Shown here: one piece after another, positions 8,208 to 17,460 of the stretch
Position numbering within the stretch: the stretch's first letter is position 1
Layout: each line of letters starts with the position of its first letter
Assembly (NCBI GenBank): GCA_001896725.1
Contig: MPPA01000018.1
Coordinates: 1 to 64,000 of the forward strand
DNA: 64,000 bases
Source: Methanococcoides sp. EBM-47
GTDB taxonomy: Archaea; Halobacteriota; Methanosarcinia; Methanosarcinales; Methanosarcinaceae
Direction: 5' to 3'
Made by a program: the position numbers and the translations under genes
The notes under the pieces: model-generated
What the model saw: only the letters and a program-made list of their open reading frames with translations
Told to the model about the DNA's origin: nothing
Databases searched by the model: none

Positions 8208-9233
8208 ATGCATGTATTTTCCCGGCCTGTATTGGTCATAAGTAAATGTCTGGGATTTGAACATTGCAGATATGACGGACAGATGGCCCATTGTGAAACT
8301 GCAGAGGAACTGCAGCCTTTTGCAGAATTTATTACAATATGTCCCGAATGTGAGGTCGGATTGGGTGTGCCACGGGAGCCCATCCGCTTGGTCAAGGGGA
8401 GATCATTAAGGTTGGTGCAGCCAGCTACAGGTTTGGATATTACAGAGAAGATGCAGGACATCATTACTGATTTCTTGGACAGACTACAAGATGTTGATGG
8501 GTTCATCCTCAAATCCAGATCTCCTTCATGTGGGCTAGAGAAAGTAAAAGTATTTGCAACTGCTGACGCTAAAGACCCATTGCACAAGCAGGGTACTGGA
8601 TTGCTGGCAAAAGGATTGATGGACCGTTTTACAAATATACCTTATGCAGATGAGATCGCTCTCATGGACCCGGAGATAAGGGAGGGGTTTCTTATAAGGG
8701 TCTTTATGTATGCCGACCTGAGGATGCACCATGGTTCTATACAAAAGCTCATGGATTTCCACAGACGCAATAAACTGCTTATCATGGCATATGATCCGAT
8801 GGGGCCGAAGGTCCTGGAAAAGATACTGATCGACCACAAACAAAGGCCCTTTGATGAAAGTGTAAACGTTTACACTAGAGCTCTAAGGGAAATTACCTCA
8901 GTGCCACCCTCAAAAGATAATATTATCAATGCGTTCATGCATGCACTCGGATGTCTACCTCATAAGATGGGGTCTTACAAAAAGCAGTACATGGTAGACT
9001 GCATGAAAGTATATGGCAAAGGAATTATTACATTGCAGCAATTAAGAAAAAACATGATCCGAATATCAGAATTTCATATATCTTATCTGAAGGAACAAAC
9101 ACTATTTTATCCCTATCCGGAAAACTCTGGGCTTGCAGACCAATATAAAGGAGATGTAAATATACAACACCGACCGACTTTAATAAGAGAGAATAGTGAA
9201 TGTCTAGGATACAAGGAAAGAGAAATAAGATGA
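8208..9233 (+). CDS. DUF523-DUF1722 fusion protein (TudS/YbgA-like)
   Basis: A 341-residue two-domain protein. The first ~160 residues are DUF523: VISKCLGFEHCRYDG, ICPECEVGLGVPREPI, and SRSPSCGL supply conserved cysteines. DUF523 includes TudS, a [4Fe-4S] thiouracil desulfidase, so a desulfuration role on a thiolated nucleoside or base is plausible. The second half is DUF1722 (YbgA C-terminal family), of unknown function. The ATG lies 3 bp after the surface-protein stop, and the 3' end overlaps the zinc ribbon gene by ATGA, so co-transcription is likely. Confidence 0.85.
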   Translation: MHVFSRPVLVISKCLGFEHCRYDGQMAHCETAEELQPFAEFITICPECEVGLGVPREPIRLVKGRSLRLVQPATGLDITEKMQDIITDFLDRLQDVDGFILKSRSPSCGLEKVKVFATADAKDPLHKQGTGLLAKGLMDRFTNIPYADEIALMDPEIREGFLIRVFMYADLRMHHGSIQKLMDFHRRNKLLIMAYDPMGPKVLEKILIDHKQRPFDESVNVYTRALREITSVPPSKDNIINAFMHALGCLPHKMGSYKKQYMVDCMKVYGKGIITLQQLRKNMIRISEFHISYLKEQTLFYPYPENSGLADQYKGDVNIQHRPTLIRENSECLGYKEREIR

Positions 9234-9469
9234 AGGACGAAGGAACAAATATCGAGGTATTCAATGATGGTACACAGCCGGAAGAAGAACTCATTGAAGT
9301 ATGTCCCATCTGCGGTTGCGCTGAACTATATTATGAGGCCGGTGGTATAGAAGGACTATACCATTGCAAGCATTGCGGTTATATAGGTGCCTTTGTGATC
9401 GATGCAAACAAAGAAATGATGGAACTTATTCAAAAAGAATATGATGCTTCTGCCCGGGATGCAGAATAA
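9230..9469 (+). CDS. Small zinc ribbon protein
   Basis: A 79-residue protein with an acidic N-terminus, two Cys pairs forming a zinc ribbon (CPICGC and CKHCGYIG), and a helical C-terminal tail. The ATG overlaps the preceding stop codon as ATGA, which decides the start and implies coupling with the DUF523-DUF1722 gene. Function unknown; nucleic-acid or protein binding is usual for isolated ribbons. Confidence 0.7.
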   Translation: MKDEGTNIEVFNDGTQPEEELIEVCPICGCAELYYEAGGIEGLYHCKHCGYIGAFVIDANKEMMELIQKEYDASARDAE

Positions 9470-9506
9470 AAGATCATTAAAATAAAGAAAATATGTTGAA
9501 AAAAGG

Positions 9507-10094
9507 TCATGCAGCGGGTATGCCTTCAACCTCTGTTTTTCTGATCTCTACCCTTCTTAGCGGATATATGTTCTTTGCATTCCTGTATATCGTAGCAGAG
9601 AGCTTACCCATGATAGCTTCTTCCACAAACTGTTCAAAGTTAAGTTCTTTTGCTCTTTCCTTTACAGTGTTATCCATTACCTCACGGATACCTTCGATCT
9701 GACTGGTCCTTGCCCTCTTTACAGTGAAACAAATGGGTTTCACTCTGACCGTATATCCATCCTTGGTAGTGATCTTGAGGTTGGTATCTATCCTGGAGGT
9801 CTGCCTCTTAACGATCGAACGCAAATAATCAGTAGTTATCTCGTGTCCAATGAAACGGGTTTGTGCAACATCTCCATTGACATCATTGATCCTGAATTTA
9901 AGCTTGGTGTTGTGCTTTGAGAAATCGTTAGTTAAGTCCCCTACAGTAGCTTCCACAATGCGGCCAATGAGCTGTTCGGGTTCTTCTGCCAGAGTAGTAC
10001 CGATATTATTCCTGCCTATGAACTCAGGTGTTTCAATGTTATACCAGGATTTTGACTTCCATTTATCTAATTTTTTTTGTACTTTCCTTGCCAA
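9507..10094 (-). CDS. rps3ae: 30S ribosomal protein eS1 (S3Ae)
   Basis: A 195-residue archaeal/eukaryotic-type small-subunit protein. Recognised by the basic N-terminus with [14 protein letters not shown], by [15 protein letters not shown], and by the central [13 protein letters not shown]. The TTG at 10094 is taken as start: GGAGG lies a short distance upstream, and the resulting N-terminus A-R-K-V matches the family; upstream in-frame ATG at 10139 gives an extra 15 residues not typical of the family. Convergent with the zinc ribbon gene, monocistronic. Confidence 0.92.
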   Translation of the reverse strand: MARKVQKKLDKWKSKSWYNIETPEFIGRNNIGTTLAEEPEQLIGRIVEATVGDLTNDFSKHNTKLKFRINDVNGDVAQTRFIGHEITTDYLRSIVKRQTSRIDTNLKITTKDGYTVRVKPICFTVKRARTSQIEGIREVMDNTVKERAKELNFEQFVEEAIMGKLSATIYRNAKNIYPLRRVEIRKTEVEGIPAA

Positions 10095-10238
10095 GTAATT
10101 CCTCCGATCGATATAAATTCTTGTGATAGATGATATCATGAATAACGTATCTGTTCATAGATTCGTCCCTTGGAACGATAACATAGAATAGATCCCGATT
10201 TGCGGCTGTCTATACAAGACATACACCTATATATAGTG

Positions 10239-10260
10239 ATCGGTCAGATGTCTGACCGAT
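10239..10260 (-). terminator. Perfect 10-bp hairpin downstream of serS
   Basis: ATCGGTCAGA and TCTGACCGAT form a perfect 10-bp stem with a 2-base spacer, 9 bases past the serS stop. A TATA-like CTATATATAG follows at about 10227-10236 on the same strand, probably for rps3ae, so the dyad could be a terminator for serS or an operator for the ribosomal protein gene. Confidence 0.5.
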
Positions 10261-10269
10261 GAACATGAT

Positions 10270-11778
10270 TTACAGGAAGCGGATGCCTTTTTGTATTTTC
10301 CCTACATATCTTGCGAATCCCTCGGGCCAGTTAGCCGGATTAAGACCTTTCTGAGCAAAGAAGGCAGAAGCCCATCTTTCCAGACCGACACCGGAGCAAC
10401 CTGACCATAGTTCCTCACCTGACTGGCACTTGACATTAAAGCCAGAAGGATACTTGGTCCCATTGACACTCACGTTCTGAAACTCCAGCCATTCACCATC
10501 CTCCCCTCTATAGGGCAGAACAGCCTCGTAGTCAGTAGTGCCGGCCTCGCTCTGGGCAGCCACACCGGTCAGCCCCTCCTGCGCCATGAACCAGGGAGTT
10601 ACCCAGGCCTTTCTCCACTCCAGCTCTAGGATTTCATTGAATATGTGCATGTACCTCTCATGCAGGTCATTAGCACATTCCAGTACCTGATCTTTGGTCC
10701 CTAGCCATACGATCTCTATCCGATGGAACTCGTCCACACGTTCCATGCCATGAATACCTCCACTCTCATATCTGTGAGAAGTACCCGATCTATCAAATAC
10801 CTTTATCGGGAACTCATCTGTGGGTATGGTCTCCCCCTGGAGGAACATCCAGAAGGGAGGACACTGTGCATAGCACAGCCCTCCAATGGGTTCACCGATC
10901 TTTTCTTTAATAAGGGCTGTGGGAACCTCGTGAGTAACCTTGTAATAATCGCTGACCTCTTCCCAGTACTCAGGGTCCCTGGTCTTGGGAGGACATACAT
11001 AATAGATCTCAGGATAAACACCTTTTGCATGGCCTGATCTCTGCCAGACCTCCCAGGGCACCAGCTTGGGAAAGATCATTTCCCTGTATCCTAATGGGCC
11101 CAGAAGTTCCTCGATCACTATTTTCTCAAAGGTCCGGAACATCTGCGTGGACTGCGGCCCATGTATCCATTGGCCCCGGCTTGCGCCTCTTTTAAGCCAC
11201 CCCTCTTTTACCATTGCCTGTGTGGGATCCTCAAAGAACTTGTGCTCTTTCTTTTCGCTTTGCCAGAGTACTTGCCAGTGTTCGGCCTTGCCACCATATG
11301 ATTGCTGTTGTATCTTATCTTCTATGAGAGTAAGTATCCTGTCCGGTACCCTGTTCTCGATCTCAGATTCACCCACATCAAGGGACAGTTGTATTGCACC
11401 ATTTGTATACTCTATGGATGCTACATAAGGTATCTTTAACTGTTTTAAGGGTTTTTTCGCTGGCATTGATATCACAAAAGATTCCACTTCAATGGCCCTA
11501 AGGCCAATGCGGAAATCCTTGCCCAGTTTTGATGCCAGTGGTTTACGTATGCGCATGAGGGCATCATGGGCACGTATATATCGCCCCGATTCGATGATCA
11601 GGTTGACCTTGTTGCCGTCAATGGCCCATTCTACGACCTGCGCTCCATAACCGTCTGGTGCACCTTTAACAAGAACTGTCCTGTTTGCCTCTTCTAAATA
11701 CTCTCCTATCATCTCACGGGCAGGAGTGACATCTGAACTCATCCGTAGAGCGGCTTTCAATGTGAAATGTAATCCCAT
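10270..11778 (-). CDS. serS: Seryl-tRNA synthetase, rare methanogen type
   Basis: A 502-residue class II aminoacyl-tRNA synthetase of the methanogen-specific SerRS type. It has the unusual long N-terminal tRNA-binding domain (residues ~1-170, without the coiled coil of bacterial SerRS) and a zinc-dependent active site; candidate zinc ligands are the Cys in [12 protein letters not shown] and the late Cys near SGCSGVG. Motif 2-like sequence is seen in [20 protein letters not shown] and motif 3 in GVGLERW. It charges tRNA-Ser with serine in the cytoplasm. This enzyme type is limited to some methanogens and supports the taxonomic call. Confidence 0.93.
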   Translation of the reverse strand: MGLHFTLKAALRMSSDVTPAREMIGEYLEEANRTVLVKGAPDGYGAQVVEWAIDGNKVNLIIESGRYIRAHDALMRIRKPLASKLGKDFRIGLRAIEVESFVISMPAKKPLKQLKIPYVASIEYTNGAIQLSLDVGESEIENRVPDRILTLIEDKIQQQSYGGKAEHWQVLWQSEKKEHKFFEDPTQAMVKEGWLKRGASRGQWIHGPQSTQMFRTFEKIVIEELLGPLGYREMIFPKLVPWEVWQRSGHAKGVYPEIYYVCPPKTRDPEYWEEVSDYYKVTHEVPTALIKEKIGEPIGGLCYAQCPPFWMFLQGETIPTDEFPIKVFDRSGTSHRYESGGIHGMERVDEFHRIEIVWLGTKDQVLECANDLHERYMHIFNEILELEWRKAWVTPWFMAQEGLTGVAAQSEAGTTDYEAVLPYRGEDGEWLEFQNVSVNGTKYPSGFNVKCQSGEELWSGCSGVGLERWASAFFAQKGLNPANWPEGFARYVGKIQKGIRFL

Positions 11779-11886
11779 TTATTATTCCTCAGTAACTAGT
11801 GAATGATGATCCGGTATAATAAGTAAGCTTTTCAGTAGGCAAAAAGGTTTAATCCTTTATTAATTTTCCATGCGTGACCAAGGATA

Positions 11887-12012
11887 ATGGCTGAGGAAAA
11901 AACTTATTCCAATATATTCCTATTGCATACAGAAAAAGAATATGTTATCGATGTCCTATATAAGAAATTCCATGCAGATACGTTTCATGGAAGATCTAAA
12001 GATAAGCAGTGA
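11887..12012 (+). CDS. Possible 41-residue small protein
   Basis: An ATG-initiated frame of 41 codons, mixed charged and hydrophobic, beginning MAEEKTYSNIFLLH and ending at TGA 20 bp before the uracil-DNA glycosylase gene. It has only a weak upstream AGGAT site. No family recognised; it could be a chance frame in the glycosylase leader. Confidence 0.25.
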   Translation: MAEEKTYSNIFLLHTEKEYVIDVLYKKFHADTFHGRSKDKQ

Positions 12013-12032
12013 TCGAACAATGGTAATTAAAA

Positions 12033-12623
12033 ATGAGCACTGATCGTAAAACAGTTGATATAGCACACATTGAACTGGCCTATCTGGGTTTTGAAGGAAT
12101 AGCATCAGCCATATTGGAATGCAAAAGATGCCAGTTGAGTGAAAATGCCATTAATAAAGTGATAATGAGGGGGTCTGAGAGGCCAAAGGTACTGTTTATC
12201 GGAGAAGCGCCAGGTAAGAACGAAGATGAAACAGGTATCCCTTTCTGCGGGAAAGCAGGAAAGGTACTGGACGAGCTTATCGATCACATGGGCCTTGAAG
12301 AGGATGAATATACTATAATCAATACGATCAAATGCAGACCACCAAATAACAGAAAGCCTACACAGTCAGAACTTAGGACATGCAGGCCTTTCCTGCTTGC
12401 CCAGATAGAACTGCTTGATCCTGAAGTGATCATACTGCTGGGCAACACGGCAGAGAAGGCCTTTTGTGTTTCATCGCTTGCCTGGGGTGAGCCTGTGATC
12501 ACACCCAAGGGCAAATATCTCATGAAGTTATATCATCCTGCTGCCCTGCTTTACAGACGTTCTCTCATAGAAAAGCAAAAAAGAATGATAGATAAAAACA
12601 AATATATTTGGCAAAAAAGGTAA
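12033..12623 (+). CDS. Uracil-DNA glycosylase, family 4 (iron-sulfur)
   Basis: A 196-residue family 4 UDG, which removes uracil from DNA after cytosine deamination. Motif A is visible as GEAPGKNEDETGIPFCGKAG and motif B as HPAALLYRR. Four cysteines fit the [4Fe-4S] pattern: CKRC near residues 30-33, then the Cys of NTIKCRPP and that of LRTCRPF. Stand-alone gene divergent from serS. Confidence 0.93.
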   Translation: MSTDRKTVDIAHIELAYLGFEGIASAILECKRCQLSENAINKVIMRGSERPKVLFIGEAPGKNEDETGIPFCGKAGKVLDELIDHMGLEEDEYTIINTIKCRPPNNRKPTQSELRTCRPFLLAQIELLDPEVIILLGNTAEKAFCVSSLAWGEPVITPKGKYLMKLYHPAALLYRRSLIEKQKRMIDKNKYIWQKR

Positions 12624-13099
12624 CAGAACATATAGCCTCTATCGAACTTAATACAATAAGTACTTCATAGCTACAACTTTGATTGGGTTTAATTAATGGA
12701 CCTGTATCAAAGCTATAGATATCATTTCTCTGAATAGTGTTTTGGGAATTATGACCGAGGTTTAGAGAGCTCTTTATGATCGATGGAAATTAATAGACCA
12801 CACTTGCTACCACAGCCAAATACTTAAAAAAAGAGAGCTGATGATCTTAAGATCGTCACTGGTATTCTCCTTGTTCCAATAACTGGCTGCAAGATAGAAC
12901 ACAGAAAAGCTAGCAAGCATAATACGAACGTTTTAATGTGGTTTTCAAAGGACCGTTAGATATCACGCATTTTATGTATTAGATAGGGGCTATCACATGT
13001 ACAACATTTAAAATTAAACTGTCCTTAAACTCAACTAGCACGTAAAATATTGAGATAAATATAAAAAAATAGAAAAAATGATCATACTTTTAGGAAATA
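12624..13099. other. Intergenic region without recognised gene
   Basis: About 480 bases, no supported coding sequence or tRNA. The one notable element is an 18-base near-perfect palindrome at 12840-12857 centred on GATCTTAAGATC. It follows an A-rich run and could be an operator or a hairpin; nothing else stands out. Confidence 0.4.
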
Positions 13100-13118
13100 G
13101 AGGGGTTAGCTTCCCCTC
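13100..13118 (-). terminator. Hairpin after the S-layer-like gene
   Basis: GAGGGG (13100-13105) and CCCCTC (13113-13118) form a perfect 6-bp GC-rich stem with a 7-base loop, 9 bases beyond the stop on the minus strand. Confidence 0.5.
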
Positions 13119-13126
13119 AGCCTTTT

Positions 13127-14401
13127 TTATTTCTTTATACTTGCCGCTGCTAGGATACCCATGAACCCAATAAGGATTTCAAATCCTGGAGCCTTCGCGG
13201 AGCTCTGCACGACCTCTGTTGTTTGCCGAGTTTCCGCAGTTTCTATGGGATCCTGCACTTTTGCATTATTCGGTACAGAAGCCAATGGTCTTTCATCCGT
13301 TGCATCTGAGGAAGTACTGTTGACCTCAGGAGTCACGTTATCTGGGCAATCTGGTATCTCGATAGTAAATTTTTTCTTCAAGGTAAGCTTAAGGTCGGGA
13401 CTGGTCGTGTCTTCATTGCGCATATAAATGTCCCCATACAGATCGAAATCTTTTCCTGCACTTAAAACAATATCCTTGTTACTTGCCATTATCAATGCAT
13501 CATCACCGGTATTGAGCACTGTGCCTGGCCCGCTTCCCGCATAGTTCACCCCGTCCATAATATCAGGTACCGTGAAACCTTTTACATCGAATATACCATA
13601 AGTATCACCAGTATTGATCGTTATGATATCGCCCCTTAAGAACACATAGTTCAGGACCACAAGATCACTATCCGTTCCTCTGAATACAGAATCCACGTAG
13701 CAATAGAAGACAGGCTTGTCATCATCGTCCTTGTAAATATATGTTTTTTCCTGCTTTGTTAGGTCCATATCAGTTGAAACCACAGCAGTGTCCACAACCT
13801 CATCTTTCTTTTTAAGCTCCAGATATACTTTATTTCCTTTCACATCTATCTGCTGTGCCACAAGGGACCAGCCACCTGGAAGCTTCCACTCTTCTCCGGT
13901 CAACATGTTTTTCTTCTCATCACTGTCCATGAGTATTCTAGCTATCTCGTCAGAATTACAGCCTTTTGAAAGATTGGATAGGTCAGTAGGCATTACCATA
14001 TGCTGGGCACCAAAAAAGCCCATAAGGTAATACCTTTTCAGGTCGCAGCCATCTACAATAAAGGTTGCTCCTTCATCCAGACTAGCGATCTTGGTCCTCT
14101 TTATCTGTGGTTTGCTCACATAATAAAAATCGCCTGAAGGTATTTTATCTCCAAGCTTGATAACAGAAGAAGAATTCCATGTATTGTGGATATAGAACAG
14201 TTCACTGGACAGACCTGGTTTTATCTGATACCATAAAACAGGAAAGTTATTAGCATCCCAGTAGAAATCACCTGGTGATATGGCTGGATCTCTGTTATCA
14301 TATACAGTACTTCTTACCTCATAAGTCACATTTTCTGCACTTGCAGGTAGCATTGTGATCGCAATGAACAACATTGCCAATATGCCGATCATTTTTTTCA
14401 T
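13127..14401 (-). CDS. S-layer-duplication-family protein with PGF-CTERM tail
   Basis: A 424-residue secreted protein. A signal peptide (MKKMIGILAMLFIAITML, then ASA) precedes one S-layer-family-duplication module of about 290 residues (EVRSTVYDN near residue 30, then YYLMGFFGAQHM, and LNTGDDALIMASNKDI near its end). A Thr/Ser/Pro-rich stalk follows, then APGFEILIGFMGILAAASIKK-type PGF-CTERM: Pro-Gly-Phe, a helix and terminal Lys-Lys, the signal for archaeosortase processing and lipid attachment. The Methanosarcina S-layer protein carries two such modules in tandem; here I see one. ATG at 14401 has AAGGAGAGG upstream, so the longer frame from 14434 is rejected. Confidence 0.82.
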   Translation of the reverse strand: MKKMIGILAMLFIAITMLPASAENVTYEVRSTVYDNRDPAISPGDFYWDANNFPVLWYQIKPGLSSELFYIHNTWNSSSVIKLGDKIPSGDFYYVSKPQIKRTKIASLDEGATFIVDGCDLKRYYLMGFFGAQHMVMPTDLSNLSKGCNSDEIARILMDSDEKKNMLTGEEWKLPGGWSLVAQQIDVKGNKVYLELKKKDEVVDTAVVSTDMDLTKQEKTYIYKDDDDKPVFYCYVDSVFRGTDSDLVVLNYVFLRGDIITINTGDTYGIFDVKGFTVPDIMDGVNYAGSGPGTVLNTGDDALIMASNKDIVLSAGKDFDLYGDIYMRNEDTTSPDLKLTLKKKFTIEIPDCPDNVTPEVNSTSSDATDERPLASVPNNAKVQDPIETAETRQTTEVVQSSAKAPGFEILIGFMGILAAASIKK

Positions 14402-14966
14402 ATTGCTCCTCTCCTTGAAAAAAAATAACATCAATTATCAGGTAATCATTTGTTGTATCTGCTTTACTACAACATTTTAATATTAAATATGGATATGAAG
14501 TATGATAAATATCTAAATAAGTGTTATCTTAAATAAGAGTAAGCCAGTTTATGATATATAAGATTATTCATTTTAATTAATGTTAAAAACTAAAATATTA
14601 ATAACATTAAATTTGAATAAATTAAATTTGGCTGAGTTTTTTAATAAAAAAATATTTCGACCTCCATTTCTTCTCATTTCTGGATAAAACGACATGTGAT
14701 AACATGCTTGCCATTCGAGATACCTTTGGCAGATTTATAACATCATAGAACCTAAGTTCTAGAATCTGTTTTAAGACCTATAGAGCTAAGACGAATTAAA
14801 TATGTCTGTATGTATTTTGGATGTAAGATGTCAATTGTTTAATATAATACATATACATATTTTATATAAATTATAATGTATTTAGTAACACATTTATAGA
14901 CCATTGTATTATTGTGTGTCTATTAGTAGACAAATTGAGAATTCACAAGAATTGGGTGTTAATGTA
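14402..14966. other. AT-rich divergent region with dyads, S-layer gene / ABC operon
   Basis: No coding sequence. It holds a perfect 9-bp inverted repeat TTAATGTTA (14577-14585) / TAACATTAA (14602-14610) with a 16-bp spacer, a 10-bp direct repeat ATTAAATTTG (14606 and 14621), and a likely ABC-operon TATA element TTATATAAA (14862-14870). AATACAT and ATGTATT (14846-14852, 14876-14882) flank that TATA, and GTAACAC, also present in the dyad upstream of the second methyltransferase, lies at 14885-14891. Confidence 0.45.
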
Positions 14967-16622
14967 ATGACTAAAAAAAGATTGATAACATTATTATCTG
15001 TTTTACTGGGCTTTTTGGTATTAATTACAGCAGGTTGTATTGATCAGGATGGTGCTCAGACTGGTACATTGTCCGAGAACAATTATGAAACATCACAGAA
15101 AGTGGATGTTGTTCATCTGACCGGTGAGGATTATGGCTATCCTCAGCCATTCACGATCTATCCCAGAGGACCTGGCTCATCAAAAGTTGGAATGATATTT
15201 GACAGTTTAGTAGAAAGAGATGAAATTGGCATAATTCCCTGGCTGGCTGAAAGGTGGGACATCAGTTCAGATGGAACAGAATACACATTTTACCTTCGTA
15301 AAGGTGTAAGCTGGAGCGATGGAGAACCTTTCACTGCAAGTGATGTAAAATTCACATTTGACTATGAGAAGGAACATATACCTATTTCAGGTGGAGTTGA
15401 ACCAGAAGTTATGAAAATTGTGGATAGCGTTCAGGTTGTAGACGCTAACACTGTAAAATTCGTATTATCCCAGCCGATTTCAACATTCATCTACAAACTA
15501 GCAAGATTCAAGATCATACCTGAACATATATATGAAACTGTCACGGACCCATACAGTTTCCTTGACCCTTCGGCTGTCACCGGTACCGGCCCATTCCTTC
15601 TTGATGAATATAATAAAGAACATGGGACATACAGGTTCGTAGCTAACAAAAACTTCTGGGGACCAAATACTGCTGTTGAAGCAGTTGAATTCGTTCCGGT
15701 CAGCGATTCACTGATAGCTTTCGAACAGGGGCAAATTGATTTCACTGATATATCACCCGATACCCTTGACAGGTTCACTTCAAATCCTGATATACGAATA
15801 ATCCAGCAGCCGGCTTTCTGGGGATACCAATTTTATTTTAATATGAATAAACGTCCAGAGCTCGGTGACAAAAGAATAAGGCATGCCTTTGCTTATGCTA
15901 TTGACCGTGAAGAACTAATGGAAAAGATCGGAAGAGGTGCAGGAAAAACCGGTCAGATGGGTATACTACCTGAAGATCACATATGGTACAACCCTGACCA
16001 GCCTGCATATGAATATGACCCAGAGAAGGCAAAAGCGCTGCTGGAAGAAGCCGGATGGACCGATACGGATGGGGATGGAATACGTGACAAGGATGGAAAA
16101 AAACTATCGTATGTATTATCTCTTGCCAGTGGTGAGGTACGTATTGGTGAACTTATAAAAGAGAGATTGAGTAAAGTAGGCATTGATGTTCAGATCAAGG
16201 CACTTGAGAGCAAATCCCGTGATGTGAACCTGAATAGCGGGGATTTTGAACTTGGTATAAGTGGCTTTGGAGGCTGGGGACAAGATGCAGATTATCTTAG
16301 AACAAGATACTGTGATCTTAGTTCGCAAAAAGAAAATGTAGCATCGAATGCATTAACATTTGGTTATCACAATGATACTCTAAATGCCCTTGGAACTCAA
16401 GAATTACGGGAACTCGACGATGAGAAACGCAAAGAGATAGTCTACAAAATGCAAGCAGTGCTTGCAGAGGATATGCCTACTATACCACTGTATTATACTA
16501 CGAGCTATGATGCATGGCACATTTCAAAATATGATGGCTGGATGAACATGTATGACCACCATGCAAGAACGCATAGTATTCTTTCATATCTAGAGAGGGA
16601 TGGTATTGCAGCAAAAAGATAG
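14967..16622 (+). CDS. ABC transporter substrate-binding lipoprotein (peptide/nickel type)
   Basis: A 551-residue SBP_bac_5 (DppA/OppA/NikA) family protein. A lipoprotein signal ends in LITAGC, so it is probably lipid-anchored outside the membrane. Typical family segments include WLAERWDISSDGTEYTFYLR, GVSWSDGEPFTASDV, and the C-terminal half with DTDGDGIRDKDGK, a calcium-loop-like stretch common in this family. Substrate cannot be read from sequence: peptides, nickel chelates or corrinoids are all known for relatives. The ATG at 14967 starts a canonical lipoprotein signal; the longer frame from 14904 does not. First gene of a five-gene operon with a methyltransferase, two permeases and a fused ATPase. 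Confidence 0.88.
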   Translation: MTKKRLITLLSVLLGFLVLITAGCIDQDGAQTGTLSENNYETSQKVDVVHLTGEDYGYPQPFTIYPRGPGSSKVGMIFDSLVERDEIGIIPWLAERWDISSDGTEYTFYLRKGVSWSDGEPFTASDVKFTFDYEKEHIPISGGVEPEVMKIVDSVQVVDANTVKFVLSQPISTFIYKLARFKIIPEHIYETVTDPYSFLDPSAVTGTGPFLLDEYNKEHGTYRFVANKNFWGPNTAVEAVEFVPVSDSLIAFEQGQIDFTDISPDTLDRFTSNPDIRIIQQPAFWGYQFYFNMNKRPELGDKRIRHAFAYAIDREELMEKIGRGAGKTGQMGILPEDHIWYNPDQPAYEYDPEKAKALLEEAGWTDTDGDGIRDKDGKKLSYVLSLASGEVRIGELIKERLSKVGIDVQIKALESKSRDVNLNSGDFELGISGFGGWGQDADYLRTRYCDLSSQKENVASNALTFGYHNDTLNALGTQELRELDDEKRKEIVYKMQAVLAEDMPTIPLYYTTSYDAWHISKYDGWMNMYDHHARTHSILSYLERDGIAAKR

Positions 16623-17454
16623 TATCAATAACCTGATAGAATGCTGGAATAAAGCCTCCAGAAGTGGTCTGAGCATCCTGGATGAGAGCAGGATGGCAAA
16701 TATCTGGAACAAGCGTTCTGTGAGCTATGCCAAGAACATGGATAAGGATGAGAGGCAGAAGAGAACCGTTGAGATTCTTGAATTCCTTGATGAATGTGGT
16801 TTTGATCCTAAAGGCTCCAAGGTTTTGGATATCGGATGTGGGCCTGGGACCCTCTCCATTCCTCTTGCAAAACTTGATGCGGAGGTAACTGCACTTGACA
16901 TATCTTCCGGGATGCTCGACAGACTTAAAAATGCTGTAAAAGAAGAGTCACTCCCCATAGATATAATAGAACGTTCTTGGTGGACAGCAGATATAGATGA
17001 GCTTGGATTCCGGAATGAATTCGATCTTGTGATCGCCTCTATGACCCCCGGAATAAAGGATATTGAAAACTTTAATAAAATGATGTGCTGCTCAAGAAAT
17101 TTTTGCTATTACAGTAATTTTCTAAGAAGGGAGGAAGATAAGGCATATCATGATATCAGAACTTCGATACTTGGTGAAAGATCAGAGAATATTATGAACG
17201 GAATGATCTTTCCCTTCATGTACCTTTATCTCTCTGGCTACCAGCCATCTGTCAGGATAAAACATTCAGTATTTAAGGAAGAGACAAGCTGGCAGGAAGC
17301 AGCAGACCGGGCAATAGACTTCATTGGAAGGGATCGTGATTTTGATGATATGACAAAGCAAAGAATAATGGATTATTATCAAAATGCGTCTTTAAATGGA
17401 GTGTACCGTTCTGAATCAGATGTATACACCGGTATGATGGTCTGGAAAGTTTAG
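16600..17454 (+). CDS. Class I SAM methyltransferase linked to the ABC transporter
   Basis: A 284-residue Rossmann methyltransferase; motif I is VLDIGCGPGTLSIP, followed by the acidic end of strand 2 in VTALDISSGMLD. An N-terminal helical part with IWNKRS and a C-terminal region with aromatic residues replace a recognisable substrate domain. It overlaps the 3' end of the binding-protein gene by 23 bp and precedes the permeases, so it belongs to the transport operon. The related protein at 22330-23166 shares WNKR and the general layout. It may modify a metal chelator, a corrinoid or the transported molecule; the substrate is unknown. Confidence 0.82.
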   Translation: MVLQQKDSINNLIECWNKASRSGLSILDESRMANIWNKRSVSYAKNMDKDERQKRTVEILEFLDECGFDPKGSKVLDIGCGPGTLSIPLAKLDAEVTALDISSGMLDRLKNAVKEESLPIDIIERSWWTADIDELGFRNEFDLVIASMTPGIKDIENFNKMMCCSRNFCYYSNFLRREEDKAYHDIRTSILGERSENIMNGMIFPFMYLYLSGYQPSVRIKHSVFKEETSWQEAADRAIDFIGRDRDFDDMTKQRIMDYYQNASLNGVYRSESDVYTGMMVWKV

Positions 17455-17460
17455 CGGCAG

